NCBI RefSeq assembly: GCF_000620625.1
Contig: NZ_JIAW01000024.1
Coordinates: 1 to 64,000 of the forward strand
Length of the DNA: 64,000 nt
Source of the DNA: Mycobacterium sp. URHB0044
GTDB taxonomy: Bacteria; Actinomycetota; Actinomycetes; Mycobacteriales; Mycobacteriaceae
Direction of reading: 5' to 3'
A model generated the notes under the pieces. The model worked only from the letters and a program-made list of their open reading frames with translations, had not been told where the DNA came from and did not search any database. Position 1 is the first letter of the stretch, and every line of letters starts with the position of its first letter. A program made the translations under genes and the position numbers. Shown piece after piece: positions 1 to 8,925 of this stretch.

Positions 1-363
1 TGCGAAGTGCTCATCGGATCCCTCGGGTGCCCGCTTGGCGATCACCCCGACCTGATCCAACGAGAATCGGCCCTCCCGCATCCCCGCCGCACACTGAGGG
101 AACTCCTCGAGCCGGCGCGCGACGGCGACGATCTTTTGCGCCGTGTGCGGTGACACCCCGGTCTTCCAGGCCACCAACGCCGCAACCGAACTACACCCCG
201 TAGCACCCCACAACCCGTCGCGGTCGATCTCGGCGACGACCTCCACCAGCCGACCATCGATCGCGTTGCGCTGACCGACCAACTCCGACACCTCATCGAA
301 CAACACATCGATACGCCTGACAGAATTCACCTCAGGAGCGAAAGACTCTGCCGGCGAAGACAT
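1..363 (-). CDS. DUF222 / 13E12-repeat family protein, N-terminal part (cut by window edge)
   Basis: The frame is open from the ATG at 363 to the window edge, giving 121 codons with no stop. It encodes an acidic N-terminus followed by a helical region (VLFDEVSELVGQRNAIDGR, then WGATGCSSVAALVAWKTG and FSLDQVGVIAKRAP). This is the typical start of the mycobacterial 13E12 repeat family, whose members have an N-terminal DUF222 domain and usually a C-terminal HNH nuclease domain. The nuclease half would lie outside the window. These genes are multicopy in mycobacteria and variable between strains, so this end is probably accessory DNA. The biological role of the family is not established. Confidence 0.8.
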   Translation of the reverse strand, partial: MSSPAESFAPEVNSVRRIDVLFDEVSELVGQRNAIDGRLVEVVAEIDRDGLWGATGCSSVAALVAWKTGVSPHTAQKIVAVARRLEEFPQCAAGMREGRFSLDQVGVIAKRAPEGSDEHFA

Positions 364-777
364 AACACCATCAAAGCAGAAGCCACCGACAAAAAACGGA
401 CGCCAAACCCATCGCGAGGAACTCGACCGGGTAGTGCTAGACCCGTCCACATTCGCTTCAGTCATCGCTTGCATCAAAGTTGCACTTTCGGGCCCCGGAC
501 GCACAATCGAACTACCCGAACCACCCGTCACACCAGCCACACCAGTCGCGGAGGCGCGCAGACACGCACTGCCCAGCTAGGTCAATACCGCGTCGGCGGC
601 CCGCGTGCATATGCGGAAGTCGCTCGTAGGTGGGCACTTTCAGTACTATCCGGTGGCGCCAGGCAGTTCTCGACATCCTCAATGAATCGGGAGGAGCAGT
701 GTTTAGCGGATACCGCCGCGGCGCCCCACCACCATGACGGGAGTCGCCGCAATGCCGCTACGGCGACGTCGAACCCC
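364..777. other. Gene-free stretch
   Basis: These 414 bases separate the DUF222 gene from the DUF218 gene on its other side. Open frames exist on both strands, but their translations are runs of Thr/Arg/His or Arg/Ser with no recognisable fold, and they run into the next gene in a different frame. The part next to 363 must hold the promoter of the DUF222 gene. I see no RNA gene, clear terminator or repeat here. Confidence 0.5.
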
Positions 778-1380
778 TTACCTGACTCGGCCCGCCAACC
801 GAGCACGACGGCTGAGGTAGCTCTCGAATGCCAACAGCAGCGCGTGCGCCGGGCCCCACTCGAAGGGAACGTAGTCCCTCGCCCGCACCAAACACCGTGC
901 AAGCTCCGGTGATTCACGGCGAAGGATCCGACGGGCGCGGCGGGCATGGAACGGTTCCGACGCAATCTTGATCGCCGGACTGTCCAACATCAGGGGCGCG
1001 GAATTAACGATATTCTCCACCGTCGTCCGGGATTGATCCTCGACGACGACGTTCTCCGCCGGAACACCCAGCTGCTGCACTGCGTAGTCGGCCATCATCC
1101 GAGCCTCGGGCACCTGGGTGCGCACCGCCCCACCGGAGAACACGAACCGAGCGCGATGGGGATCAGTGGAGCGCACCGCGATCCGTACCCGCCACTGGTG
1201 CAACGCCGGCTGGGGGCAACCCAGCACCAGTACGCTCTCGCCGTCAACGATTCGCCGAGAATCAGTGGCCCCCTGCTCCAAGAATGCCCGGGAAGCCCGC
1301 CACGTCGCCCATTCGGCCCCCGCGAGCACCGCGCCGACGACGGCGACCGTCAACCGAAACCATCTCCTTCGACCAGCCAC
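778..1380 (-). CDS. DUF218 (YdcF/SanA/ElyC-type) membrane-anchored protein
   Basis: This is a 200-residue protein starting at a GTG. Residues about 8-25 form one hydrophobic segment that should anchor it in the membrane with the rest outside. The body has the DUF218 layout: VLVLGCPQP after the first strand, FVFSGGAVRTQVPEARMMADYAVQQLGVP in the middle, then VVEDQSRTTVENIVNSA and a late basic segment. SanA and ElyC in this family act on envelope integrity and on lipid-carrier-linked polymer precursors in enterobacteria; the mycobacterial substrate is unknown. It lies 42 bp downstream of a small P-loop protein on the same strand, so the two may be cotranscribed. The start has no strong ribosome binding site. 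Confidence 0.7.
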   Translation of the reverse strand: MAGRRRWFRLTVAVVGAVLAGAEWATWRASRAFLEQGATDSRRIVDGESVLVLGCPQPALHQWRVRIAVRSTDPHRARFVFSGGAVRTQVPEARMMADYAVQQLGVPAENVVVEDQSRTTVENIVNSAPLMLDSPAIKIASEPFHARRARRILRRESPELARCLVRARDYVPFEWGPAHALLLAFESYLSRRARLAGRVR

Positions 1381-1422
1381 CAGCCCATTCGACCACGCCG
1401 GAAAATGGACGCCCGTGGGGGC

Positions 1423-1890
1423 TCAGGAACCGGCGGCGATGCTGACCAATGTGTCGACCACGTCCGACACGGGCCGGTTGGTGTCGACCTCGTGCGTGGC
1501 GGACTGGCGCAGCAGCGGTTCGACCGCGGCGATGTCGGCGATGACCCGTTGGCGCTCGGCCGCTGTCTTGCCGAACGGGTTGGTAGTGCGGTTGGCGAGG
1601 CGGTCGAAGAGCACGTCGGTGGGCGCACTGAGCAGCACGACTGCATCGAAACGGTCGTAGAAACGGCCCTGGTTGACGACGGTTCCTTGAACGAACAGCG
1701 GTGTCTTGCGGGGCCGGTCCAGGAGAGCGTCGATCAGCGGTTCGTGCCACAGCGGTTCTCCATCGACGACATGAATCCACGGCCCGTAATCGGTGTCGAC
1801 CGTGGTGAACCCGCGCCGCGCCAGTTCAGCCAGCGCCGTCGACTTTCCCACTCCCGACATCCCAGTGACCAGAATCGCGGCATGAGTCAC
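1423..1890 (-). CDS. Small P-loop NTPase (kinase-like AAA)
   Basis: This is a 155-residue protein with a GTG start. A Walker A loop, GMSGVGKS, lies at residues 10-17. It is followed by a VDTDYG acidic strand and a Thr/Gln-rich segment (LFVQGTVVNQGRFYDRFDAVVLLSAP) of the kind found in shikimate/gluconate kinase-like or zeta-toxin-like P-loop proteins. A C-terminal IAAVEPLLRQSATHEVDT stretch resembles the lid and last strand of the nucleoside-kinase fold. The substrate cannot be told from sequence. It lies 21 bp downstream of the large LuxR-type regulator on the same strand, so readthrough from that gene is possible. Confidence 0.65.
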   Translation of the reverse strand: MTHAAILVTGMSGVGKSTALAELARRGFTTVDTDYGPWIHVVDGEPLWHEPLIDALLDRPRKTPLFVQGTVVNQGRFYDRFDAVVLLSAPTDVLFDRLANRTTNPFGKTAAERQRVIADIAAVEPLLRQSATHEVDTNRPVSDVVDTLVSIAAGS

Positions 1891-1911
1891 GTGCAGTATT
1901 CAACCCGTTCG

Positions 1912-4677
1912 CTACTGCGGAAGTCGGCCAAGCAGCCGGCCCAGCTCCGCACGCGAACGGATCCCCAGCTTGTGATAGACGCGACTCAGGCTGGCCTCGA
2001 CGGTCTTCGGACTGACGTGCAAAGTCAACCCGACTTCGCGATTGGTCATCCCCGAAGCCGCCAGTTCGGCCACACGCTGCTCTGCCGCATTGAGATCTCC
2101 GGTGCTTCGCGGGTCCATGTTCACAGGCGCTAACTCCGCGCCGGCGCGCTCGGCCCACAGCAGTGTCCCCAGCTCTTCGAATGTCTGCTGCGCAGAGCGC
2201 AATGTGGATGACGCAGCAGACTTCATGCGCCGTCGTCGCTGTAGCTGGCCGAGCAGGAGCTGCGTGCGTGCACGTTCGAAAGGCATTGGCAACCGGTCGT
2301 GTTCGACCATCGCCGCTTCTACTGCGGCCGTGGCCGCCGCGAGGTCGCCTCGAGCCGCCAACAGCATCGCCCTGCAGCGGCCCCCAGTGGCCAGCATCCA
2401 GGGCCGGTCCAACCGACGACCGTTGCCTTCCAGCGCTTCGATCAAGGGTTCCGCCTCCGCCAGCCGGCCCAATTCAACGAGCGACTCGATCGCGTCCGGC
2501 AGGAATCCGGCGACGAAGATCTCCGTGGCATCCGGCGCTGCCATGACTCTGTGCAGCAGCGGCTCGAGCGCATCGATCGCTGCCTGATAGTTGCCGAGCG
2601 AAAGCTCCAGGAATCCCAACACGGCGACGGTGGATCCGGTCAGCAGTTGCGAGCCACTGCGCGAAATCGGTTTGATGGCCTCGCCGACATCGCGACGTGC
2701 ATCCGTCACACGTCCGCCATAGGCGGCGACGATTGCGCGCGCCGTCAACGCCGCCGAAAGCTGAAGCGCCCCACCCAATGGCTGCGCTCGCTCGAAGGCG
2801 TCTTCAGCAATCAGTGCGGCTTGTGGAAAGTCAGCCCGCCATATCTCGTTGAGAACGCTGTGGAATGACACGAATACCAGATCGCTCTCGTCTCCCTCGT
2901 CGACGCACCTCTGCCTCACCGCTGCGAATTGGTCACTGGCGGCGTCGTACTGCCCGGCCCATGCCAGGACCATCGCACTGTGAAACGTCGGTCTGAGTAC
3001 CGACGGGATCGCCGCACGAGGATCGTCCAATGCCAGCGCGCGGCGACGGCTCGATTCGTCCAAACCCTTGCCGATCAGCATGTGCACCGTGACCCGCATG
3101 CCAAGGGCCCGGCCTAGCAGTTGTGGTTGACCGAGGTCCTTGGCGTGTTCGACGGCGTCCTTGATGCTGTGGGCCGATGCATCGAGTCGCCCCAGCCGGA
3201 CCTGCACCCACGCAAGGGATACCAAGACCTGGATGCGCAGTTCGACGTCGTCCTCGACGTTCGCGAGAGCACGTTCGAGGTAGTCGGCACCGTCGACCAG
3301 ACTGTCCTCGACCTGGCTCATCATGCCGAGCAGGTTCAGTGCCCGTGCACGCAGCGGTCCCGGTACTGGATCATCGACGATCTGGATGAGCTTGGCACGG
3401 GCCGTCGAGGCGCCGCCAGCATTGAAATGGTGTGCAGCAGAGAGGATTCGGCGCTGAGGAGTGTCACCGCCGAGACCGATGGCAAGATCGAGGAGCTCCG
3501 CGGCGGCAATGGGTGCTCCGCGGATGCGGGCAGTCTCTGCCGCGGCGTCCAGTGATTCGAGAGTCGCGGGATCGCCATGTGTCGCGGCAAGCGCCAAATG
3601 GCGTGCATGCAGCTCGGGTTCGGTGACGATCTCGGCCAGGCGTCGATGCATGTCTCGACGGCGCTCGGGAGCCGCGCTGGTGTAGACGCCACTGCTCAAG
3701 AGGGGGTGAGAGAAGCGAACGCGATGACCGTCGAGCACCAAGATCGCTGCCTTTTCAGCCCTCTCGAGCAGCGTTCCCGTGTCATCCGAATCGGCTCCGA
3801 TTGCTGCCGCCAACAGTTCGGTCGTGGGCTCGCCGAGACACGCCGCCGCGAGCAACAGATCCTGCGTCGCGCTGTCCACGCCGTCGAGTCGGGCCCGCAC
3901 CAACTCCGACAGCGTGACCGGGAACCGCATGCCGGGGCTAGCAGATTCGTCGTCGATCGCGCGAGCCAATTCGATTGCGTAGAACGGATTCCCGCCGGAG
4001 ATCCGATGAATTCGGACCATCGTGGGGCGCGTGAAGGAACGCCCGAGCCGTTCGATGACGACGCGATGAAGTTTACCGAGACTCATCGGGCGAATGTCGA
4101 TCCGGCGTAGGGCATCTGGCCTGTACATTTGCAGCCAGCTGCCGGGGTTCTTCTGCTGTTCGGTACGGACCGCGGCGATGATGCCGACCGGTTGCGATAT
4201 GCGGCGTGCTGCGAAGGCGATGACCCAGGCGCTTGACGGATCGACCCATTGGAGGTCGTCGATCGCCAAGATCAGTTCTTCTTGATCCGCGATCCGTTCG
4301 ATGACGGCAAGGAACGCCGCCGCTATCGCGCGGGGGTCTGCCGCAACTGCGTCATCGGTCGCCCGCAACATGAGTCGGTCGATCGCCAATCGTTGCGGCT
4401 CTGGCAGATTCGCCCACGTCGCCGGCTCGACGCCAGTGAGCAGGTCTGCCACTACGGCATAGGCCGACACGGTTCCCGCGGATGTGGGCCGCGCTGACAA
4501 GACCCGAAATCCCCGGTCCCGCGCCTGCTCCAGTGCGGCCAGCCAGAACGTCGTCTTGCCGATGCCCGCAGCGCCCTCGACCACGAGGGCGCTCGGCACC
4601 TTCGACGCACAGGTCAAGAATTCGGCAACCTCGTCCGATTCGGCCTGACCCCTGATGCCCAGCGCTCCATCGGCCAT
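1912..4677 (-). CDS. Large ATP-binding LuxR-family (LAL-type) transcriptional regulator
   Basis: This 921-residue protein has three parts. An N-terminal AAA/STAND ATPase has Walker A GAAGIGKTT at residues 35-43 and Walker B LILAIDDLQWVD. A long helical tetratricopeptide-like middle follows. The C-terminus is a LuxR/GerE helix-turn-helix (AASGMTNREVGLTLHVSPKTVEASLSRVYHKLGI) ending at the stop. This is the LAL (MalT-like) architecture, in which a small ligand and ATP drive oligomerisation on DNA. I chose the ATG at 4677 because the domain begins MADGALGIRGQ; a GTG-type extension to 4716 is possible. An FAD oxidoreductase gene lies 110 bp upstream on the same strand and could be its target. The inducer is unknown. 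Confidence 0.88.
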   Translation of the reverse strand: MADGALGIRGQAESDEVAEFLTCASKVPSALVVEGAAGIGKTTFWLAALEQARDRGFRVLSARPTSAGTVSAYAVVADLLTGVEPATWANLPEPQRLAIDRLMLRATDDAVAADPRAIAAAFLAVIERIADQEELILAIDDLQWVDPSSAWVIAFAARRISQPVGIIAAVRTEQQKNPGSWLQMYRPDALRRIDIRPMSLGKLHRVVIERLGRSFTRPTMVRIHRISGGNPFYAIELARAIDDESASPGMRFPVTLSELVRARLDGVDSATQDLLLAAACLGEPTTELLAAAIGADSDDTGTLLERAEKAAILVLDGHRVRFSHPLLSSGVYTSAAPERRRDMHRRLAEIVTEPELHARHLALAATHGDPATLESLDAAAETARIRGAPIAAAELLDLAIGLGGDTPQRRILSAAHHFNAGGASTARAKLIQIVDDPVPGPLRARALNLLGMMSQVEDSLVDGADYLERALANVEDDVELRIQVLVSLAWVQVRLGRLDASAHSIKDAVEHAKDLGQPQLLGRALGMRVTVHMLIGKGLDESSRRRALALDDPRAAIPSVLRPTFHSAMVLAWAGQYDAASDQFAAVRQRCVDEGDESDLVFVSFHSVLNEIWRADFPQAALIAEDAFERAQPLGGALQLSAALTARAIVAAYGGRVTDARRDVGEAIKPISRSGSQLLTGSTVAVLGFLELSLGNYQAAIDALEPLLHRVMAAPDATEIFVAGFLPDAIESLVELGRLAEAEPLIEALEGNGRRLDRPWMLATGGRCRAMLLAARGDLAAATAAVEAAMVEHDRLPMPFERARTQLLLGQLQRRRRMKSAASSTLRSAQQTFEELGTLLWAERAGAELAPVNMDPRSTGDLNAAEQRVAELAASGMTNREVGLTLHVSPKTVEASLSRVYHKLGIRSRAELGRLLGRLPQ

Positions 4678-4787
4678 CAGTCCACGGCCCCTTTCGCGTC
4701 GGCTGCGCGCCAGCAAATTGCACGCACAGCGTAAGCGGCCAGCGCGGTGACCCGCATGAGTACTGGGCTACCTGCGTCTCGAACGTG

Positions 4788-5978
4788 TCACGGGTTGGCG
4801 ACGACCTCCGGTTCGGGCATCCGATGCGCGACGTTCCTGCCGCCCTTGAGCCAGGTGTACGAGCCGGGCTTGCGGGCTTCCTTCGCGAGCTGGTCGACCG
4901 TGCCCTTGCAGATCGCCTCCTTGATCGCGGCACCGATCCGCCCGCCGACGTACAACCGACGGGGAGTGTCGTCGGCGTGCGTGAGCTGGAACGTTGCCAC
5001 GGAGCGGCCCAGGCTGACGCACTGAGCGACGAACCTCTGGTCCACGGCGGCGGGCTCGGTGCCGGCGATCCGGCTAAGCACGGTCTTCGCCGCCTGTGCG
5101 CCGAGCGGGCCGGCGGCCTGGCAGCTCATCCGCAGGGGCTGGCCCGACGGTGCCGCGGAATCGCCCGCCGCGACGATGCGGTCGTCGTCGAGGCTGGTCA
5201 GCGTCTCGTCGGTGAGCAGCCGGCCCAGCGCGTCGGTACGCAGCCCGCTGCGAGCGGCCAGGTCCGGCACGCCGAATCCCGCCGTCCAGATGGTCACCGA
5301 GCTCGGGCGCACCGCGCCGTCGGCGAAGACCACCGCATGGGGCCGGACTTCGGTCACGACGTCGGCCTCCAGCACGACGACACCGTTCTTGGCCAGCCAT
5401 TTGGCCACCGACCGCCGGCCCGGATCGGACAGTGACGGCGCGAGCCGTCCGCCGCAGACCAACGTGACCCGGTGACCCTGCTCGGCGAGTTCGGCGGCCG
5501 TCTCGACACCGGTCAGTCCGGCGCCGACGACCGTGACGGGCGCATCCGGATGCAGCCCGTCGAGGGCCGTGCGCAGCCGTTGCGCATCCTCGAATTGAGC
5601 GATCTGATAGGCGAATTCGGCTACGCCCGGCACCGATGGCGGCGTCGCGCCGGTGCTGCCGACCGCGTAGACGACGTAGTCGTAGTCCAGCGCGCCACCC
5701 GACGCCAGCTGCACGGTTCGTGCGGCCGCGTCGATGCGGGTGACGTTGTCGACGACCAGCTGGATGCCGTCGCCGAGCAGCGTGCCGTAGTCGGCCGTCG
5801 CGTCGCCGGTGCCCGCCGCCAGCTGATGCAGCCGGATCCGTTGGACGAATTGCGGACGTGGGTTGACGAGAGTGATGTGGATGTCGGGGTTCTGCCGGAG
5901 GTGGTTGGCGGCCAGCGTCCCGGCGTATCCGCCGCCGATGACGACGACCTCGGTCTGGGTTGCGTTGTGATTGGTCAT
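4788..5978 (-). CDS. NAD(P)H/FAD-dependent oxidoreductase (NDH-2-like fold)
   Basis: This is a 396-residue two-dinucleotide-domain flavoprotein. FAD binding is shown by VVVIGGGYAGTLAANHL near the N-terminus. NAD(P)H binding is shown by VTVVGAGLTGVETAAELAEQGH in the middle, and a second FAD contact by GRLLTDETLTSLDDDRIVAAGDSAA. The layout matches type II NADH dehydrogenases and related pyridine-nucleotide-disulfide oxidoreductases without redox cysteines. Unlike respiratory Ndh, I see no obvious C-terminal membrane helix, so it may be a soluble NADH or quinone oxidoreductase. The ATG at 5978 (TNHNATQTEVVVIGGG) is preferred over an upstream ATG at 6014, which would add 12 residues unrelated to the fold. 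It lies upstream of and parallel to the LuxR-type regulator. Confidence 0.82.
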   Translation of the reverse strand: MTNHNATQTEVVVIGGGYAGTLAANHLRQNPDIHITLVNPRPQFVQRIRLHQLAAGTGDATADYGTLLGDGIQLVVDNVTRIDAAARTVQLASGGALDYDYVVYAVGSTGATPPSVPGVAEFAYQIAQFEDAQRLRTALDGLHPDAPVTVVGAGLTGVETAAELAEQGHRVTLVCGGRLAPSLSDPGRRSVAKWLAKNGVVVLEADVVTEVRPHAVVFADGAVRPSSVTIWTAGFGVPDLAARSGLRTDALGRLLTDETLTSLDDDRIVAAGDSAAPSGQPLRMSCQAAGPLGAQAAKTVLSRIAGTEPAAVDQRFVAQCVSLGRSVATFQLTHADDTPRRLYVGGRIGAAIKEAICKGTVDQLAKEARKPGSYTWLKGGRNVAHRMPEPEVVANP

Positions 5979-6065
5979 GCCCTGAAGACACTTCTCAGTG
6001 CCCAGATGTGACATGACGTGACGCGGATCACTGGTGAATCTCTAGACTGCCCCCAGGGAGATGTC

Positions 6066-6425
6066 ATGACCTCACGACGAAACGTCAAGGTACGCAGAAT
6101 CTATGACGACGTGCTGCCCGAGGACGGTGCCCGGGTCCTCGTCGATCGGCTCTGGCCCCGCGGGGTGAGCAAGGCCCGCGCGCACCTCGACGAATGGTGC
6201 AAGGACGTCGCGCCGTCCACCGAATTGCGCAAGTGGTACGGCCACGACCCGGCGTTGTTCGAGGAGTTCGCTCGCCGGTACCGCGACGAGCTGACCGAGT
6301 CTGACCGCGCGGCCTCCCTCGCGCACCTACGGGACCTAGCGGCGAAACGACCGCTGACGCTGCTCACCGCGACGAAGAACGCCGACCTGAGCGAAGCCGC
6401 GGTCCTCGCCGATCTCATCGGCTGA
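6066..6425 (+). CDS. DUF488 family protein
   Basis: This is a 119-residue protein. The family signature is plain: RIYDDVLPEDGARVLVDRLWPRG, then W.KDVAPSTELRKWYGHDP and a C-terminal PLTLLTATKNADLSEAAVLADLI. The family is small, cytosolic and widespread, and no biochemical role is established. The ATG at 6066 is chosen because AGGGAG (6056-6061) lies just upstream; a start at 6018 would add 16 unsupported residues. It is divergent from the flavoprotein, with an 87-bp gap that must carry both promoters. Confidence 0.82.
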   Translation: MTSRRNVKVRRIYDDVLPEDGARVLVDRLWPRGVSKARAHLDEWCKDVAPSTELRKWYGHDPALFEEFARRYRDELTESDRAASLAHLRDLAAKRPLTLLTATKNADLSEAAVLADLIG

Positions 6426-6498
6426 CGGCCGGCATTCTCGCCGACCGCCTGGTGGCTCCTCGCTAGGCTGGATGTTCGGTAGGCAGGGGGAGCGGCTC

Positions 6499-8025
6499 GT
6501 GGTCACGTTGGACCGCCTGATCAATGTGCTCGGGAGCTACGGCGTCCGCTTGCGCCTGTGCCCGATACCCCGGTCCACGGAGCTGCGCAGTGTCGTCATG
6601 CACGAGGTTGCCCAGGATCGCACCGTCGTCGGTGACGTCCTGCTCGGCATCGGTGCGAGGACGGTCACCGAAGCGGTGCAGTGGGCGGCCTCGGCGCATG
6701 CGGTCGTCGTGTTGATTCGCCCCGGCGATGACGACACTGCGTTCGACGACGAGGACCACGGTGTCGCGGTGATGGTGGTGGACCCGGCGGTGTCGTGGAG
6801 TGAGCTGGCCGCCGTCATCTACGGTTTGGTGTTGGAGGGCCGCGAGACCGAATCGGGCCGGGGCCCAACGGATCTCTTCGCACTGGCCGACAGCCTTGCC
6901 GACGCCATCGGCGGCGCGGTCACCATCGAGGACCGGCTGTCGCGGCTGCTGGCGTATTCGAAGCTGCAGGAACACGCCGACCCCGCCAGGGTGGCGACGA
7001 TCATGGGCCGTCAAGCGCCGGAGAAGCTGAGCGCATTCTTCGAGGGCCGTGGCGTTTTCGCGCATCTGGCGGCCTCGGACGAACCGTTGTTCGTTGCCGC
7101 GGACGCCGAGCTGGGCTTGACCGGACGCATGGTCGTAGCGGTGCGTTCTGGTCGAGAGCTGATGGGCTCGATATGGGTGGCGTGTCCGGCGCCGTTGGAC
7201 GGGGCCGCGCGCGCCGCCTTGACCGACGGCGCCCGCACCGTGGCCCTGCACCTGTTGCGGTCGCGCGCCAGCGCTGACCTCGAGCGCCAGGTGGAAACCG
7301 ATCTGGTGATCCGGCTGCTGGAAGGCGACGCCGACGCCGGCACCGCGGCCAGCCGCCTCGGCCTGGCCCACAGCTCGTTGCGGGTGGTCGCCGTGCAAGC
7401 GTTCATCGACGATGAACGAGACGCCGCGCTGCTACTGGCATTCGAGCGTGCGACCACCGGATTCGGCTGGTCGCGACCGGGACGCAGCGCTCTGGCCGGC
7501 AACACCGTTTACACCCTGCTGCCCGCTGAACGGGCGGCGACGGCGCAGCGCTGGGTCGCCGGGCTACGGGCGGCGCTACCCGAACGAGTGGCGATGCTGG
7601 CCGGCATCAGTGGCGTCGCGTCGGTGGCCGACCTTCCGGCGGCACGCCGAGAGGCCGATGAATGTCTGGCGCTGCACGAGGCATCGCCGCGGGGTTCCGC
7701 GCCGGCGGCGTACGACGAGTCCTGGGACGACATTCTGCTGCAGCGGCTGCGCACGGCGGCGCGGTCGGGGCGCTCCCCGGGCAGGGGCCCGGTCGCCGAG
7801 CTGCGTCGCCATGACCGCGCCCACGCAACCGAATACGTGGCGACGTTGCAGGCCTGGCTCGAGGCCCAGGGCGACCCGGCCGAGGCGGGCAACCGGTTGG
7901 GAGTGCACGAGAACACCGTGCGATATCGGCTGCGCAAGATGGCCGAAATCACCGACCTAGGATTGCAGGACGCCCGAAAGCGGCTCGCCATGTTGATCGA
8001 CCTTGCGGCGACCGACGGTCACTGA
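6499..8025 (+). CDS. PucR-family transcriptional regulator
   Basis: This is a 508-residue regulator. The N-terminal half has the PucR ligand-sensing layout (TLDRLINVLGSYGV... VGDVLLGIGARTVTEAVQWAA). A GGDEF-like central region follows. The C-terminal helix-turn-helix is of the CdaR/PucR type (YVATLQAWLEAQGDPAEAGNRLGVHENTVRYRLRKMAEITDLGL). PucR proteins commonly control purine, amino-acid or polyamine catabolism. The GTG at 6499 is preferred because the purine-rich AGGCAGGGGGAGCG (6481-6494) sits at ribosome-binding distance; an in-frame ATG at 6472 would swallow that site. The FAD amino-acid-dehydrogenase-like gene 0.9 kb downstream is a plausible target, as in other PucR/dad neighbourhoods; that is inference. 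Confidence 0.85.
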   Translation: MVTLDRLINVLGSYGVRLRLCPIPRSTELRSVVMHEVAQDRTVVGDVLLGIGARTVTEAVQWAASAHAVVVLIRPGDDDTAFDDEDHGVAVMVVDPAVSWSELAAVIYGLVLEGRETESGRGPTDLFALADSLADAIGGAVTIEDRLSRLLAYSKLQEHADPARVATIMGRQAPEKLSAFFEGRGVFAHLAASDEPLFVAADAELGLTGRMVVAVRSGRELMGSIWVACPAPLDGAARAALTDGARTVALHLLRSRASADLERQVETDLVIRLLEGDADAGTAASRLGLAHSSLRVVAVQAFIDDERDAALLLAFERATTGFGWSRPGRSALAGNTVYTLLPAERAATAQRWVAGLRAALPERVAMLAGISGVASVADLPAARREADECLALHEASPRGSAPAAYDESWDDILLQRLRTAARSGRSPGRGPVAELRRHDRAHATEYVATLQAWLEAQGDPAEAGNRLGVHENTVRYRLRKMAEITDLGLQDARKRLAMLIDLAATDGH

Positions 8026-8137
8026 CGGCACTGTCGAGGTTCGACAAAGCGTTGGCGGGTCGTTGTCTGATTCCGGCAAACCATGCGGGGGGCTTTCGCG
8101 TCATCATTCGAAGACGCCTCGCAGAGAGGATATTTCG

Positions 8138-8794
8138 ATGAATCCCGGCCACCACGACCAGCGCGGGACTGCCGACCGGCGGGCTGAGGACGCCACGATG
8201 GAGACGTTCACCGTGCGTCTCCCTCGTTGGCCCATTCTGCTGAAGCTGCGGGGCCGTGATCCTCTAGTCCGGCCCATCGATCGGATCGAGGCGCTGGCCG
8301 CCGTGGTGGCCGCCGTGGTGGCGCTGTTCGCCGTGCCGACCATTGCCGCAGTCGGCACCGCAAGCTATGACTCCAATCGGCGCGCCTATTCCGCGCAGGC
8401 CGACACCCGTCAGACCGTGACCGCGACGGTCATCGACGTCCCCGCCCACCAACAGGTCTTGCGAACGGGCAAGGTCACGGCGCAGGCGCGATGGATGGCC
8501 GGTGGCGGCGAACACACCGGCACGGTCAAGGCGCAGTCGACGACCGAGACCGGCGACGCCGTGGAAATCTGGATCGACGACGACGGAACGCAGGTGCCCG
8601 CGCCGCCATCGACCACGCGAGCCGCCGTCGAGGCAGCGCTGGGCGCTTTCGTCATCTGGACGTGCGTGGCTGCCACGGCAGCGGCGGTGTTCACCCTCAC
8701 TCGGTCGGCCTGTGACCGTGTCCGCTTCCGTCGCTGGCAACACGAGCTCGACGGCCTGCTCGGCTACGGCGACAGCCATACCAACGAGCGCTAG
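8138..8794 (+). CDS. Rv1733c-family two-helix membrane protein
   Basis: This is a 218-residue protein. A charged N-terminus is followed by LPRWPILLKLRGRDPLVRPIDRIEA, a first membrane helix (residues about 48-72) and an external domain with TASYDSNRRAYSAQADTRQTVTATVIDVP and TTETGDAVEIWIDDDGTQV. A second membrane helix (FVIWTCVAATAAAVFTLTR) and a short cytosolic tail containing WQHELDGLL complete it. This matches the M. tuberculosis DosR-regulated antigen Rv1733c and its many mycobacterial paralogs. Their function is unknown. The ATG at 8138 follows AGAGAGGA (8123-8130). I looked for a DosR palindrome upstream and saw none, so regulation may differ from Rv1733c. Confidence 0.83.
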   Translation: MNPGHHDQRGTADRRAEDATMETFTVRLPRWPILLKLRGRDPLVRPIDRIEALAAVVAAVVALFAVPTIAAVGTASYDSNRRAYSAQADTRQTVTATVIDVPAHQQVLRTGKVTAQARWMAGGGEHTGTVKAQSTTETGDAVEIWIDDDGTQVPAPPSTTRAAVEAALGAFVIWTCVAATAAAVFTLTRSACDRVRFRRWQHELDGLLGYGDSHTNER

Positions 8795-8925
8795 AACGCC
8801 AACCAGCCGCTTTGTCGGATCCCCACAACGGGCCACCGTCCGGTTGTCCTAATCCAGCAATCCACCTGCGCAAATCCACTCGACCATGGAGGTAACAACC
8901 AAAGTTCAAACAGTGGAGGTGCGTG

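Noticed and set aside
469..912. 147-residue open frame in the gap before the DUF218 gene
   Set aside because: Low-complexity Thr/Arg/His composition, no ribosome site, and it runs over the opposite-strand DUF218 gene.
946..2133. 395-residue + strand frame over the DUF218 and kinase genes
   Set aside because: Translation is proline/arginine/histidine-rich and antisense to two credible genes.
8026..8137. DosR-type palindrome upstream of the Rv1733c-like gene
   Set aside because: I compared the region with the DosR consensus and saw no convincing match; only a 6-bp TGTCGA/TCGACA repeat at 8032-8046.
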